A stretch of 64,000 nt of DNA, from contig NZ_CP136520.1 in the NCBI RefSeq assembly GCF_032813545.1, positions 676,001-740,000 on the forward strand, written 5' to 3'. The position numbers and the translations under genes are program-made. Origin of the DNA: Nodosilinea sp. E11. Its GTDB lineage: Bacteria > Cyanobacteriota > Cyanobacteriia > Phormidesmidales > Phormidesmidaceae. Below the pieces are notes generated by a model. It had not been told where the DNA came from. It worked only from the letters and a program-made list of their open reading frames with translations, and did no database searches. Within the stretch, counting starts at the first letter, position 1. The number at the start of each line of letters is the position of its first letter. This document shows, in pieces, positions 27,781 through 36,875 of the stretch.

Positions 27781-27882
27781 TCCCGAATCCGACTTGGCTA
27801 GCCCCGGCTGGGCCAGGCAAACACCATTTGCCCCTACGCAATCAGCCCATTGAGCATCGGGGTTATGGGATTCGGAGATGGT
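27781..27882. repeat. Dispersed palindrome, CAAA-core copy (inverse orientation)
   Basis: TCCCGAATCCGACTTGG opens the element, GGCAAACACCATTTGCC is the core and GGGATTCGGAGATGGTAC closes it. It starts at the stop of the small gene and lies upstream of the dioxygenase. Confidence 0.65.
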
Positions 27883-28066
27883 ACAACTCCTCCAGCATAG
27901 CCATCCACCAAAAGAAATTGAGATTTTTGAAGAATCCACAGAATCATAGGCATTCCGACTCTGCTAATGGGGAGAATAGAAATATAGCTAAGGGTACATT
28001 TTGTTCTGCTCACTGAATCTCAGCAGCAGGATGTCATCCCTAACTCTCCCTTTAGCGCCTTGCAAA

Positions 28067-28873
28067 ATGATTCAAAGCATTCCCACAACAACATTTAATT
28101 CAACCGATTTAGATCAACTTGCAGCAGACTTAAATCGCGATGGAATTTGCATCATTCGTGGATTATTTGATCGTACCCTAATTGACGACTGGAAAGCTGC
28201 CTTTGATGCCCTATTTCATCAGCGGCAGCAACAACCCGGTGGTGTTGCCCCCCGAGGCACCGCTCGCGGCTACGTTACTCTGCCCTGGGTTACCCCATTT
28301 GCCAATCCGGGCGTCTTCGCCAACCCGACTATTCTAGGTATTCTCGATCGCGTCTTTTATCAGGAATATAAGCTGGTACAGTTGGCCGCTGATGTTCCCA
28401 TGCAGGGGTCAGAGTATCAGGATATTCACCGCGACTTTCGCCCCCTCTTTTCTGACCAGATCGTGACGCCGCTCTATGCCCTGGCGGTCAACTTTCCCCT
28501 GGTCGAAGTCACCGCCGACAACGGCCCCTTTGAGATGGCGCGGGGCACCCATGTCATGTCTCGCGAAGCAGGCCTAGTCAAAATTCAAGCGGGCGAAATT
28601 GCGATGGAGCAGTTTTATATGCAGCCGGGAGATGTGATGGTGCGATCGCCCCTGGCCCTCCACCGGGGCACCCCCAACCGCACTCCTGAACCCCGCCCGA
28701 TGGTGGTGATGGGGTACGTCATGCACTGGCTTCATACCCACAAGGTAGATTTAACCCTAGAGCAAGCCTACTACAATGGGCTATCGCCAGAACACCAGCA
28801 GTTGCTGCGGTGTAACACCGTCGAGCAGCTATCCGACAACGCCACAGAAACCTATGTAAAGTTCGAATATTAG
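28067..28873 (+). CDS. Phytanoyl-CoA dioxygenase (PhyH) family protein
   Basis: A 268-residue Fe(II)/2-oxoglutarate oxygenase. The HxD metal pair is in DIHRDFRPLF (about residue 120) and the distal His in LALHRGTPNRT (about 197), completing the facial triad; PGDVMVRS precedes it. The family hydroxylates lipid and other small molecules. ATG at 28067 is chosen as the start of the folded protein; a 22-residue longer frame from 28001 is possible. It stands after the galT/galK cluster with a palindrome between; whether it belongs to the sugar pathway is unclear. Confidence 0.78.
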   Translation: MIQSIPTTTFNSTDLDQLAADLNRDGICIIRGLFDRTLIDDWKAAFDALFHQRQQQPGGVAPRGTARGYVTLPWVTPFANPGVFANPTILGILDRVFYQEYKLVQLAADVPMQGSEYQDIHRDFRPLFSDQIVTPLYALAVNFPLVEVTADNGPFEMARGTHVMSREAGLVKIQAGEIAMEQFYMQPGDVMVRSPLALHRGTPNRTPEPRPMVVMGYVMHWLHTHKVDLTLEQAYYNGLSPEHQQLLRCNTVEQLSDNATETYVKFEY

Positions 28874-28876
28874 GCG

Positions 28877-28963
28877 GTTCAGGGTTCAAGGATTCCCTCG
28901 AACCTTGAACCCTGAACTTTAAGCCTCCAACCCCACCCACCTGTCACCTTTAGTTTGACAGAC
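28877..28963. repeat. GTTCAGGGTTCAAGG...TGTCACCTTTAG repeat, copy 1
   Basis: Begins with a 15-bp hairpin (28877-28891 and 28903-28917, loop 11 bases) and continues with CCTGTCACCTTTAGTTTGACAGAC-like sequence. The second part matches 49425-49505. The hairpin immediately follows the dioxygenase stop and may also act as its terminator. Confidence 0.7.
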
Positions 28964-28982
28964 TAATCAATTGGGTCAAACC

Positions 28983-29969
28983 ATGGCTACGCAAACCTAT
29001 ATCAATCCGGTTTACCCCAAGTATTTTGCCGACCCGTTTGTGTGGCAACACCAGGGGATTTACTATGCGATCGGTACAGGGCCAGCGGAAGCCGCTGGAG
29101 AGGTGGATGAGCTTCATCAACAGCGGGTTTTTCCCCTGCTGCAATCCGAGGACTTGGTGCAGTGGCAACCTGCCGGGAATGCTTTGCTGCGGCCCGATCC
29201 AACCTTGGGAGACAACTTTTGGGCACCAGAAGTAGCGCACCATGAGGGCACTTTCTACCTCTACTATTCGGTTGGCCATGGCGATAAAAACCACCAGCTA
29301 CGGGTGGCCACCAGCGCCGACCCGCTGGGGCCTTATCAGGATGTCGGCGAGTCGTTAATCGATCCAAAAACCTGTGCCTTTGCCATTGATCCCAGCCCTT
29401 TTCAGGACGACGATGGGCAGTGGTATCTCTTCTACGCCCAGGATTTTTTGGATACGGTGCAGGGGGTGCGGGCGGGCACGGCCCTGGTGGTCGATCGCCT
29501 CTCAACCATGACCACCCTCGCCGCAGAACCCAGAGTCGTGCTGCGGGCACGGCACGACTGGCAGCGGTTTTTGGCCGATCGCCCCATGTACGGCGGCACC
29601 TACGATTGGCATACCTTAGAAGGCCCCTGCGTGCGAAAGCAGGGCGATCGCTACTACTGCTTCTATAGCGGTGGACGGTGGGAAACGGACAGCTACGGCG
29701 TTGACTACGGTGTGGCCGATCACGTTCTGGGGCCATACTCAGACAGTGGGAATGAGCAAGGGCCACGGGTGCTGCGATCGCGGCCCGGTTCTGTGCTCGG
29801 CCCCGGCCACAACTCGATCGCCCTACATCCTGACAACCAATCCGAGTACTTGGTTTACCATGCCTGGGATCCAGCAATGACCGCACGACGGCTCTGTATC
29901 GATCGACTGCTGTGGACAGAGGCAGGCCCTCGATGTAAAGGGCCAACCTGGACCCCCCAAGCGTTTTAG
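28983..29969 (+). CDS. GH43 family glycoside hydrolase
   Basis: A 328-residue five-bladed beta-propeller enzyme with the three conserved acids of GH43: base Asp in YFADPFVW, pKa-modulating Asp in AIDPSPF, and acid Glu in TLEGPCV. Typical substrates are arabinofuranosides, xylosides or galactans; because UDP-galactopyranose mutase lies downstream, a galactofuranoside target is plausible, but this is inference. No signal peptide is seen. The ATG at 28983 is chosen over an upstream ATG four codons earlier, and the difference is minor. Confidence 0.82.
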   Translation: MATQTYINPVYPKYFADPFVWQHQGIYYAIGTGPAEAAGEVDELHQQRVFPLLQSEDLVQWQPAGNALLRPDPTLGDNFWAPEVAHHEGTFYLYYSVGHGDKNHQLRVATSADPLGPYQDVGESLIDPKTCAFAIDPSPFQDDDGQWYLFYAQDFLDTVQGVRAGTALVVDRLSTMTTLAAEPRVVLRARHDWQRFLADRPMYGGTYDWHTLEGPCVRKQGDRYYCFYSGGRWETDSYGVDYGVADHVLGPYSDSGNEQGPRVLRSRPGSVLGPGHNSIALHPDNQSEYLVYHAWDPAMTARRLCIDRLLWTEAGPRCKGPTWTPQAF

Positions 29970-29993
29970 TTGGCTTCGAAACAGGGTATTGGA

Positions 29994-30332
29994 ATGCCAT
30001 CCAACATCACCACGGGTAATGCCTATAGCGATGGAGCAAACCGGCGAGGCTGGTTTGTAGGCTCGTTTATCACCCCATCTGACAGTCCCCGCTCGACCGC
30101 CGCACTGGAAGTTAAATGGGGCGTTCATCAAGCGGGCGATCGCCGTTCTGAATGGACAGAACCCGCCGACACCACGACCCTCTCTATCCTGGTTAGCGGT
30201 CGCTTTTGCCTACAGTTCCCCGAGGGCGACATCTTGCTGGCCGCTCAGGGAGACTATGTCCTCTGGCTTCCTGGTGTAGCCCATTGCTGGTGGGCAGAAA
30301 AAGATTCTGTAGTAGTTACCGTTCGGTGGTAA
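29994..30332 (+). CDS. Small cupin-fold protein
   Basis: A 112-residue protein with a single cupin-like beta-barrel: EVKWGVHQAGDRR near the first motif and GDYVLWLPGVAHCWWAEKDS near the second. The His residues that would bind metal (VHQAGD, VAHCWW) are visible but the canonical G-X5-H-X-H pattern is incomplete. It starts 24 bases after GH43 and is probably co-transcribed. Function could be sugar isomerisation, ligand binding or gene regulation; I cannot decide. Confidence 0.65.
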   Translation: MPSNITTGNAYSDGANRRGWFVGSFITPSDSPRSTAALEVKWGVHQAGDRRSEWTEPADTTTLSILVSGRFCLQFPEGDILLAAQGDYVLWLPGVAHCWWAEKDSVVVTVRW

Positions 30333-30663
30333 GCAGACGAGTCGGAGGCCCAGTTCACAAAAAACGGTCATTCGAGTCTTATAAATACATGACCTTTGGT
30401 TGTTTAAACTTCTACCAAAAGAGATGTTTCCAATCAAAACAAACCTCCTACTCTAAAGGTGTCAGCCCCACTAGCGATCTTTAGCGATGCCTGAAGTGGC
30501 GGATGAGATTGAATACTTTTCAAAACTGAAAATCGATTGTTGTTTTAGCAAAAAGCTATGCAATCCATAGAGTTTCGCCTTAAATCTTACCGGCACTAGC
30601 TCTAAGCAAAAGCCACAATTTTAAGAGCATTAGTTTGCCAAACTTTTGGACTGAGAGGTGAAA
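30333..30663. other. Intergenic region before the glycosyltransferase
   Basis: 331 bp of AT-richer sequence with no gene or strong hairpin; it may contain a promoter for the glycosyltransferase-glf-fusion subset. Nothing else is seen. Confidence 0.4.
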
Positions 30664-32022
30664 ATGTCAACCCACTACGTTTCAGAAAGCTCTTTAAATA
30701 GAAGATTTCCTGAAAAAAATTCGCTAGAAGATCAGTCTCATTCAGAGAAAATTACCACATCTCTTGGTTTACGGTGGCCTGAAGGTACAAAGCTAGACCC
30801 CCCAGTGCCTGAAATACCAGATTTGATTTGCTTCTCTCATCTCCGGTGGGATTTTGTTTACCAGCGACCCCAACATTTGCTTAACCGCTGTGCCCAGGCT
30901 CGCCGGGTTTTTATTGTGGAGGAGGCGATCGCTGTTCCTGACGAAACCTCCTGGCTCGACCTGAGTCAGCGTGAGAGTGGTGTATGGATCGTTGTTCCCC
31001 ATATGTCCGAAAGCCTCAGCGACGAGGCTTTTATCCTCTCCTTGCAACAGTTGTTGAGCACCCTGTTGGCCGAGGCTCAAATGCAACAGCCGATCCACTG
31101 GTATTACACACCCATGGCGGTGCCGTTTACCCAACATTTGCCGTCTTCCGCTGTGGTGTACGACTGTATGGACGAGCTTTCTGCTTTCAGGGGAGCCCAT
31201 CCCCAACTGCAAGCCTGGGAAGCCCAATTATTTAAGCTGGCGGATCTCGTCTTTACGGGGGGCCATAGCCTCTACGAGGCCAAGCGGCACCAACATACCA
31301 GCGTCCATGCCTTCCCCAGCAGCATTGAAGCGGTCCACTTTGCCCAAGCTCGCCAGCCCCTACCAGAGCCCCCCGATCAAGCCCATATTCCTCATCCCCG
31401 GTTGGGATTTTATGGGGTGATCGACGAACGGATGGATCTGGAATTGCTGGATGGCATTGCCCAGGCGCGGCCCGACTGGCATTTGGTCATGGTTGGCCCG
31501 ATCGCCAAAATTGACGAGGCTTCCCTCCCCCAGCGTCCCAACATTCACTATCTCGGGGGCAAGTCCTATCCAGAATTGCCCAGCTATCTAGCCGGTTGGG
31601 ATGTGGCTCTGCTGCCCTTTGCCCGCAATGAATCGACCCGGTTCATCAGCCCGACCAAAACGCCGGAGTACCTGGCCGCTGGCAAACCCGTGGTGTCTAC
31701 CTCGATTCGGGATGTGGTGCGGCCCTACGGCGATGAGAAATTGGTGCACATTGCCGATACGGTACCGGAATTTGTGGAGGCGATCGCCACCGCTCTTGAT
31801 CCCCAGCAAACCCCTGCCGATTGGCTCGACCGGGTGGATGAGTTTCTCGCCCAAACCTCCTGGGATCTGACCTGGGAAGCCATGAATGAGCGAATTGAGG
31901 CAGCGATCGCCGCCAATGCTCGCCAGCCCCTTCGATCTAAGACCGCCCCATCCAAGACCACTCAATCCAAGACCCAATATCCGACGGCGATCGCCGCCGA
32001 TCTTGACCAGCTAGCGATCTAA
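30664..32022 (+). CDS. Glycosyltransferase family 1/4 (GT-B) protein
   Basis: A 452-residue glycosyltransferase. The N-terminal part (LICFSHLRWDFVYQRPQHL) is of the TuaH-like type, with the C-terminal donor-binding region FISPTKTPEYLAAGKPVVST, where the EX7E-like Glu residue binds the nucleotide sugar. ATG at 30664 follows GAGAGGTG; a GTG two codons earlier is possible. The C-terminal 30 residues are low-complexity (TAPSKTTQSKTQYPTA). It is likely cytoplasmic or membrane-peripheral and transfers a sugar onto a polysaccharide. It ends 24 bases before glf, and a truncated homologue lies at 35804. Confidence 0.8.
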   Translation: MSTHYVSESSLNRRFPEKNSLEDQSHSEKITTSLGLRWPEGTKLDPPVPEIPDLICFSHLRWDFVYQRPQHLLNRCAQARRVFIVEEAIAVPDETSWLDLSQRESGVWIVVPHMSESLSDEAFILSLQQLLSTLLAEAQMQQPIHWYYTPMAVPFTQHLPSSAVVYDCMDELSAFRGAHPQLQAWEAQLFKLADLVFTGGHSLYEAKRHQHTSVHAFPSSIEAVHFAQARQPLPEPPDQAHIPHPRLGFYGVIDERMDLELLDGIAQARPDWHLVMVGPIAKIDEASLPQRPNIHYLGGKSYPELPSYLAGWDVALLPFARNESTRFISPTKTPEYLAAGKPVVSTSIRDVVRPYGDEKLVHIADTVPEFVEAIATALDPQQTPADWLDRVDEFLAQTSWDLTWEAMNERIEAAIAANARQPLRSKTAPSKTTQSKTQYPTAIAADLDQLAI

Positions 32023-32046
32023 TGTTCACCGCAGGGAGTAGCCCCC

Positions 32047-33303
32047 ATGTTCGACTATTTAATTGTTGGTGCTGGATTTGCTGGCAGTGTTTTAGCAGAG
32101 CGCTTAGCCAGTCAGCAGGATAAGAAAATTTTGATTGTAGACACCCGCAACCACATTGGTGGTAATGCCTACGATCACTACAACGAAGATGGAATTTTAG
32201 TTCACAAATACGGCCCCCACATCTTTCATACCAATTCCCGAGATGTGTTCGAATATTTGTCTACCTTTACCCAGTGGCGACGTTACGAGCACCGTGTTCT
32301 CGCCAGTGTGGATGGTCAATTGGTGCCAATCCCCATTAATCTCGACACCATTAACAAGCTGTACGGATTGAAGCTAACCGCCTTTGAGGTGCAGGAATTT
32401 CTAGATTCTCTAGCCGAACCTAAGGAGTACATTCGCACCTCTGAAGATGTGGTGGTGAGCAAAGTCGGGCGAGAACTGTACGAAAAATTCTTCCGCAACT
32501 ACACCCGCAAACAGTGGGGCATTGATCCCTCGGAGCTAGATAAATCGGTGACCGCCCGTGTCCCCACCCGTACCAACCGGGACGATCGCTACTTCACCGA
32601 TACCTACCAGGCCATGCCGCTCCACGGCTACACCCGTATGTTCGAGCAGATGTTGACCCACCCCAACATCAAAATCATGCTCAACACCGATTATCGGGAA
32701 ATTCAAGACATCATTCCCTACAGAGAAATGATTTACACCGGCCCGGTGGATGGCTTCTTTGATTATTGCTACGGCAAGCTGCCCTATCGATCCCTCGAAT
32801 TCAAACATGAAACATTGAACGAGGAGGTGCATCAGCCCCAGGCCGTAGTCAACTACCCCAACGAACACCTCTATACCCGGGTGACCGAGTTCAAATATTT
32901 GACCGGGCAAGAACACCTCAAAACCAGTATTGTCTACGAATATCCCCAGGCGGAGGGCGATCCCTACTATCCTGTGCCGCGCCCCGAAAATGCCGAGCTC
33001 TACAAGCAGTACAAAGCCCTAGCCGAGGCCGAACCGGGGGTTCACTTTGTGGGACGGCTGGCCACCTACAAGTATTACAACATGGATCAGGTGGTGGCTC
33101 AGGCCTTAGCACTCCACGCCCAACTGTCGGACCGCTCTACCTGGCACCCCAGAGCAGAAAGCCTGCCTGCGAAGAAATCAGCCGCCCCCACGACCAATGG
33201 CAACGGTAACGGCACCTTTAAGTCTCCTTCCAGCAATGGCTCCAGCCGTTCTGCTACTCCTGTAGCGGCAGGTAAAGCCGAACAAAATGGCAAATCCCGT
33301 TGA
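32047..33303 (+). CDS. glf: UDP-galactopyranose mutase
   Basis: A 418-residue FAD enzyme converting UDP-galactopyranose to UDP-galactofuranose. The N-terminus is FDYLIVGAGFAGSVLAERL, with HNIGGNAYDHYN-like (RNHIGGNAYDHYNEDG) FAD-binding region, KYGPHIFHTN, and RKQWGIDPSELD. The conserved core is about 380 residues; the last 50 are low-complexity (NGNGNG, SSNGSSRS) and absent from the family core. GGGAG precedes the start. The fusion gene begins near its stop, so the two are probably co-translated. Confidence 0.9.
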   Translation: MFDYLIVGAGFAGSVLAERLASQQDKKILIVDTRNHIGGNAYDHYNEDGILVHKYGPHIFHTNSRDVFEYLSTFTQWRRYEHRVLASVDGQLVPIPINLDTINKLYGLKLTAFEVQEFLDSLAEPKEYIRTSEDVVVSKVGRELYEKFFRNYTRKQWGIDPSELDKSVTARVPTRTNRDDRYFTDTYQAMPLHGYTRMFEQMLTHPNIKIMLNTDYREIQDIIPYREMIYTGPVDGFFDYCYGKLPYRSLEFKHETLNEEVHQPQAVVNYPNEHLYTRVTEFKYLTGQEHLKTSIVYEYPQAEGDPYYPVPRPENAELYKQYKALAEAEPGVHFVGRLATYKYYNMDQVVAQALALHAQLSDRSTWHPRAESLPAKKSAAPTTNGNGNGTFKSPSSNGSSRSATPVAAGKAEQNGKSR

Positions 33304-33335
33304 GCAAATTGCCTATTGAACCGAGTGAGTATGTG

Positions 33336-35603
33336 ATGAGTGCAAACCAGGTTTCACCCCAGCTAGAACTGTGGGGTGGCGTTGAATGTACCGTGAACCG
33401 GGTGGGCGATCGCTACTTTGACCAGCTCCAGCGCAACGGTCACGATACCCGCATCGAAGACCTCGATTGCTTTGCCGACCTGGGCATTCAGGCGATCCGC
33501 TATCCCATTCTGTGGGAACGCACCGCCCCCAACGGCCCCGAGCAGGCCGATTGGCGCTGGGCCGACGAGCGGTTGAGCTACCTGAAGGATATCGGTGTGC
33601 GTCCAATTGTGGGTCTGATCCACCACGGCAGCGGCCCGCCCCATACCAGCCTGTTAGACCCAGAGTTTGCCACCGGGCTAGCTCAGTTTGCCGAGGCCGT
33701 GGCCCGCCGCTACCCTTGGCTGGAATACTACACCCCGGTCAATGAGCCCCTGACCACCGCCCGCTTCAGCGGGTTGTACGGCCACTGGTACCCCCATGCC
33801 CAAGACGACCAGAGCTTTATTCGAGCCCTGCTGAATCAGTGCCGGGGGGTGGCGCTATCCATGCAGGCCATTCGCCGCATCAATCCGGCGGCCAAGCTGG
33901 TGCAGACCGAGGATCTGGGCAAGGTATTTGGCACGCCGCTGTTAGACTACCAGGTGGCCTTTGAAAATGCGCGGCGATGGTTATCCTTTGACCTGCTCTG
34001 CGGTCGGGTAGACCAGCACCACGAGCTGTGGGGCTATTTGCGCTACGTCGGTGTGGAGGAATCTGACCTCGCCTGGTTTCTCGATCATCCCTGCCCGCCC
34101 GATATTGTTGGCATTAACCGCTATTTGACCAGCGATCGCTTCCTAGATGAACGGCTCGATCGCTACCCACCCCACACCCACGGCAGCAACGGCCAGCACC
34201 AATACGCCGATGTAGAAGCGGTGCGGGTTTGCGCCGATGGCATTTGCCCCGCCGAGACCCTGCTGAAGGAAGTCTGGGAACGCTACCACCGCCCGATCGC
34301 CATTACCGAAGTGCACCTGGGCTGCACCCGCGAGGAGCAACTGCGCTGGTTCAAGGAAATTTGGGAGGCCGTCCAGCACCTGCGCCAGGAGGGGGTAGAC
34401 CTGCGGGCCGTCACCGCCTGGTCGCTGCTCGGAGCCTACGACTGGAATAGCCTGGTGACCCGCAACGAGTGCTTTTATGAACCGGGCGTGTTTGACCTGC
34501 GGCCCCCATGCAGCAGCATTTTGCGATCGCCCTCACCCCGCCCCACCGCGATCGCCACCATGCTCCGCCACCTATCTCAAGGCAAACCTTACAATCACCC
34601 CCTGCTAGAAGTCCCCGGCTGGTGGAACCGCAGCGATCGCCTGCTTTATCCGCCCGTTGCTTGCGGTCATACTGCTTCTCACACTCCAGAAGAGTCTGCC
34701 GATTTCCCATCCACCCGCCCACTCGCCCACCCATCTACCCACCCACCCATCCACCCGTCCCCCCTCCTGATTACCGGAGCGACCGGCACCCTTGGTCAAG
34801 CCTTTGCTCGCATCTGTGACGTGCGGGGCATTCCTTACCGCCTACTGAGCCGCCAGGAGATGGATATTACCCATCCCACCATGGTTGAGCAGGTGCTAGA
34901 TGACATGCGGCCATGGGCGGTAATTAACGCAGCGGGATATGTACGCGTCGATGATGCGGAGCAAGAGGCTGACCTATGCCTGAGCATTAATGCGGATGGG
35001 GCCGCTATTTTGGCGGAGAATTGTGCCCAACGCAATATTGGGCTGATCACCTTTTCCTCGGATCTGGTGTTTGATGGCGATCGCCATCAGCCTTACTTAG
35101 AGAGTGATTCAGTCGCTCCCTTAAATGTCTACGGCCATAGCAAAGCCCAAGCAGAACGACGGGTGTTACATCACTATCCCGATTCTTTAGTCATTCGTAC
35201 CAGTGCGTTTTTTGGCCCTTGGGATGACTACAACTTCTTGACAGTTGCCCTACGCACCCTGAGGGCAGGACAGCCGTTTTTGGCGGCGGCAGATGCGATC
35301 GTCTCTCCCACCTATGTTCCCGATCTAGTGCATGCCAGCCTCGACCTGCTGATCGATGGCGAGTACGGCCTCTGGCACCTGGCCAATCCAGGGGCGATCG
35401 CCTGGGCTGACCTGGCTCGTCAGACGGCGCAACTGGCCGGGTTAGATGCCTCCGCTATTCAATCTTGCTCCACCCAGAGCTTCGGCTATGCGGCATCTCG
35501 CCCCGCCTACAGCGTGCTCAGCAGCGAGCGGGGAGTGTTGCTGCCCAACCTCGACCGGGCGATCGCTCAATATTTGCATGATTGCGATCGGGTTTGTGTG
35601 TAG
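33336..35603 (+). CDS. GH1-like glycosidase fused to RmlD-type sugar-nucleotide reductase
   Basis: A two-domain protein of 755 residues. The N-terminal GH1-like domain (about residues 1-440) has WGGVECTVNRVGDRYFDQL, the NEP motif in YYTPVNEPLTTARFSG (acid/base) and ITEVHLGC in the nucleophile region. A Pro/His/Ser/Thr-rich linker (DFPSTRPLAHPSTHPPIHPS) joins it to a Rossmann domain (about 475-755) with LLITGATGTLGQAF and the YGHSK catalytic pair. The second part resembles dTDP-4-dehydrorhamnose reductase. Starts at 33300 (TTG) or 33336 (ATG); ATG chosen. It may build or modify a sugar nucleotide while the first domain trims a glycan. Confidence 0.78.
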   Translation: MSANQVSPQLELWGGVECTVNRVGDRYFDQLQRNGHDTRIEDLDCFADLGIQAIRYPILWERTAPNGPEQADWRWADERLSYLKDIGVRPIVGLIHHGSGPPHTSLLDPEFATGLAQFAEAVARRYPWLEYYTPVNEPLTTARFSGLYGHWYPHAQDDQSFIRALLNQCRGVALSMQAIRRINPAAKLVQTEDLGKVFGTPLLDYQVAFENARRWLSFDLLCGRVDQHHELWGYLRYVGVEESDLAWFLDHPCPPDIVGINRYLTSDRFLDERLDRYPPHTHGSNGQHQYADVEAVRVCADGICPAETLLKEVWERYHRPIAITEVHLGCTREEQLRWFKEIWEAVQHLRQEGVDLRAVTAWSLLGAYDWNSLVTRNECFYEPGVFDLRPPCSSILRSPSPRPTAIATMLRHLSQGKPYNHPLLEVPGWWNRSDRLLYPPVACGHTASHTPEESADFPSTRPLAHPSTHPPIHPSPLLITGATGTLGQAFARICDVRGIPYRLLSRQEMDITHPTMVEQVLDDMRPWAVINAAGYVRVDDAEQEADLCLSINADGAAILAENCAQRNIGLITFSSDLVFDGDRHQPYLESDSVAPLNVYGHSKAQAERRVLHHYPDSLVIRTSAFFGPWDDYNFLTVALRTLRAGQPFLAAADAIVSPTYVPDLVHASLDLLIDGEYGLWHLANPGAIAWADLARQTAQLAGLDASAIQSCSTQSFGYAASRPAYSVLSSERGVLLPNLDRAIAQYLHDCDRVCV
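34706..34770 (+). repeat. CCACCCATCTACCC-type minisatellite inside coding linker
   Basis: In-frame tandem-like units of CCCATCCACCC and CCCATCTACCC lie in the linker of the GH1-RmlD fusion. A 14-base string (34728-34741) recurs at 54846-54859, in the intergenic copper region. Confidence 0.75.
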
Positions 35604-35803
35604 AAATAGTCTTTTTCCTATCACTCAAAACCTTAAGATTTTGGGTGATAAATTATTTCGTCAAAACAAATTCTAGGAACAGTAGAACACCCGACTTTTT
35701 CTTGCCATTGGGGATATGGTCTATACCTCTTAAAGCAGTCGCCATTAAAGGGCAAAGGACGCTATTCTCAAAAATACCACTTTAAAAAATACAAAAGAAA
35801 TAA

Positions 35804-36334
35804 ATGACCATAAAAATGAGCCCCTCAACCCTCCATAGCCCATCAATGGCAAGCATTGAAAATCGCCTATCTAACGCTTCTGATCTGGTTTGTTTTTCCC
35901 ACTTGCGGTGGGAGCTTCTAGAACAGCGATCGCAGCAAATTCTAGGTGATTACGCTCAAGAGCAGCGGGTCTTTTTTATTGAAGAACCTGTTGTTGAATT
36001 TATTGATTCGTGGTGGATTGATGTCCACCAGAACGAGTGTGGTGTATGGGTAGTTGTGCCCCATGTGCTCGACTGGGTCAGCGACGAATTACGTAAAGCC
36101 ATGGGCCAGAGCTTGATAGACGAGCTATTTGAACAATTTGCGATCGTCACGCCAACCCTCTGGTACTCCACCCCTTCCGCTCCGCTACCCTTAACCCACC
36201 ATCTAAAATTTTCTAACCGTCGTGCACAGCCGTTCTCAGACAGTAAATTTTCCTCAGCTAAACTCGATCTAACTCAAGACCCTTTACAGCTGTTCAGGGC
36301 TGGGACAGTTCGAGAACAGATCCCCAACGGCTAA
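35804..36334 (+). pseudogene. Truncated glycosyltransferase fragment
   Basis: A 176-residue open frame. Its first 140 residues are homologous to the N-terminal part of the glycosyltransferase at 30664: LVCFSHLRWELLEQRSQQIL against LICFSHLRWDFVYQRPQHLL, and CGVWVVVPHVLDWVSDE against SGVWIVVPHMSESLSDE. No donor-binding half follows; the last 40 residues are unrelated (SNRRAQPFSDSKFSSAKL). It looks like a remnant of a duplicated gene at the right end of the sugar locus. It could be a truncated protein that is still made. Confidence 0.72.
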
Positions 36335-36413
36335 CGCCTCCGGCAAGTACGATAATGCGGTTGACTTAGAAAGGAGTAAGGTGACTTACTATCTGTCACC
36401 GTACAAAACTGTA

Positions 36414-36486
<73 letters not shown>

Positions 36487-36596
36487 GTGCTGCATTTGCA
36501 GTTTTATATCTTATCAGAGGATAGGCACCGTTTCAATCAATTTTCCAAAAAACTACCCAGCACTTGAAAGAGCAACTGGGTCTCTGCAGCGGAGCC

Positions 36597-36860
36597 TTAG
36601 TATTGGTCGTCAAAATAGTGATACCAGACCCAATTACCTGCGGTCGTCACCGCCAAAACGATGCCACCGCCCAGCCAGCCGAGGGTGGGGTTGTAGCCGC
36701 TACGGGCCAGGTTAGTCATCCATAGGTGCGTGAGATCGCTGCCCACCAGCCCATCGGCGATCGCAGGAAAGAGATACATCATGGCCGCACCCACCAGCAG
36801 CCACCCCACCATAGAGACTAAAAGAAACACAGTTTTTGCCGTTGATTGGCTGCCAATCAT
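36597..36860 (-). CDS. Two-TM small membrane protein
   Basis: An 87-residue protein with two hydrophobic segments (VFLLVSMVGWLLVGAAMMYLF and LGGGIVLAVTTAGNWVWY region) and no known motif. It begins 15 bases after the pepP stop, so it is likely in the same transcript. Cyanobacteria commonly have such small membrane proteins, but its function is unknown. Confidence 0.6.
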   Translation of the reverse strand: MIGSQSTAKTVFLLVSMVGWLLVGAAMMYLFPAIADGLVGSDLTHLWMTNLARSGYNPTLGWLGGGIVLAVTTAGNWVWYHYFDDQY

Positions 36861-36875
36861 AGAGATTCAAATCCC

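Noticed and set aside
29002-30000. Long 332-codon ORF antisense to the GH43 gene.
   Set aside because: The plus strand encodes a clear GH43 with its catalytic acids; the antisense product is Arg/Pro rich and shows no domain.
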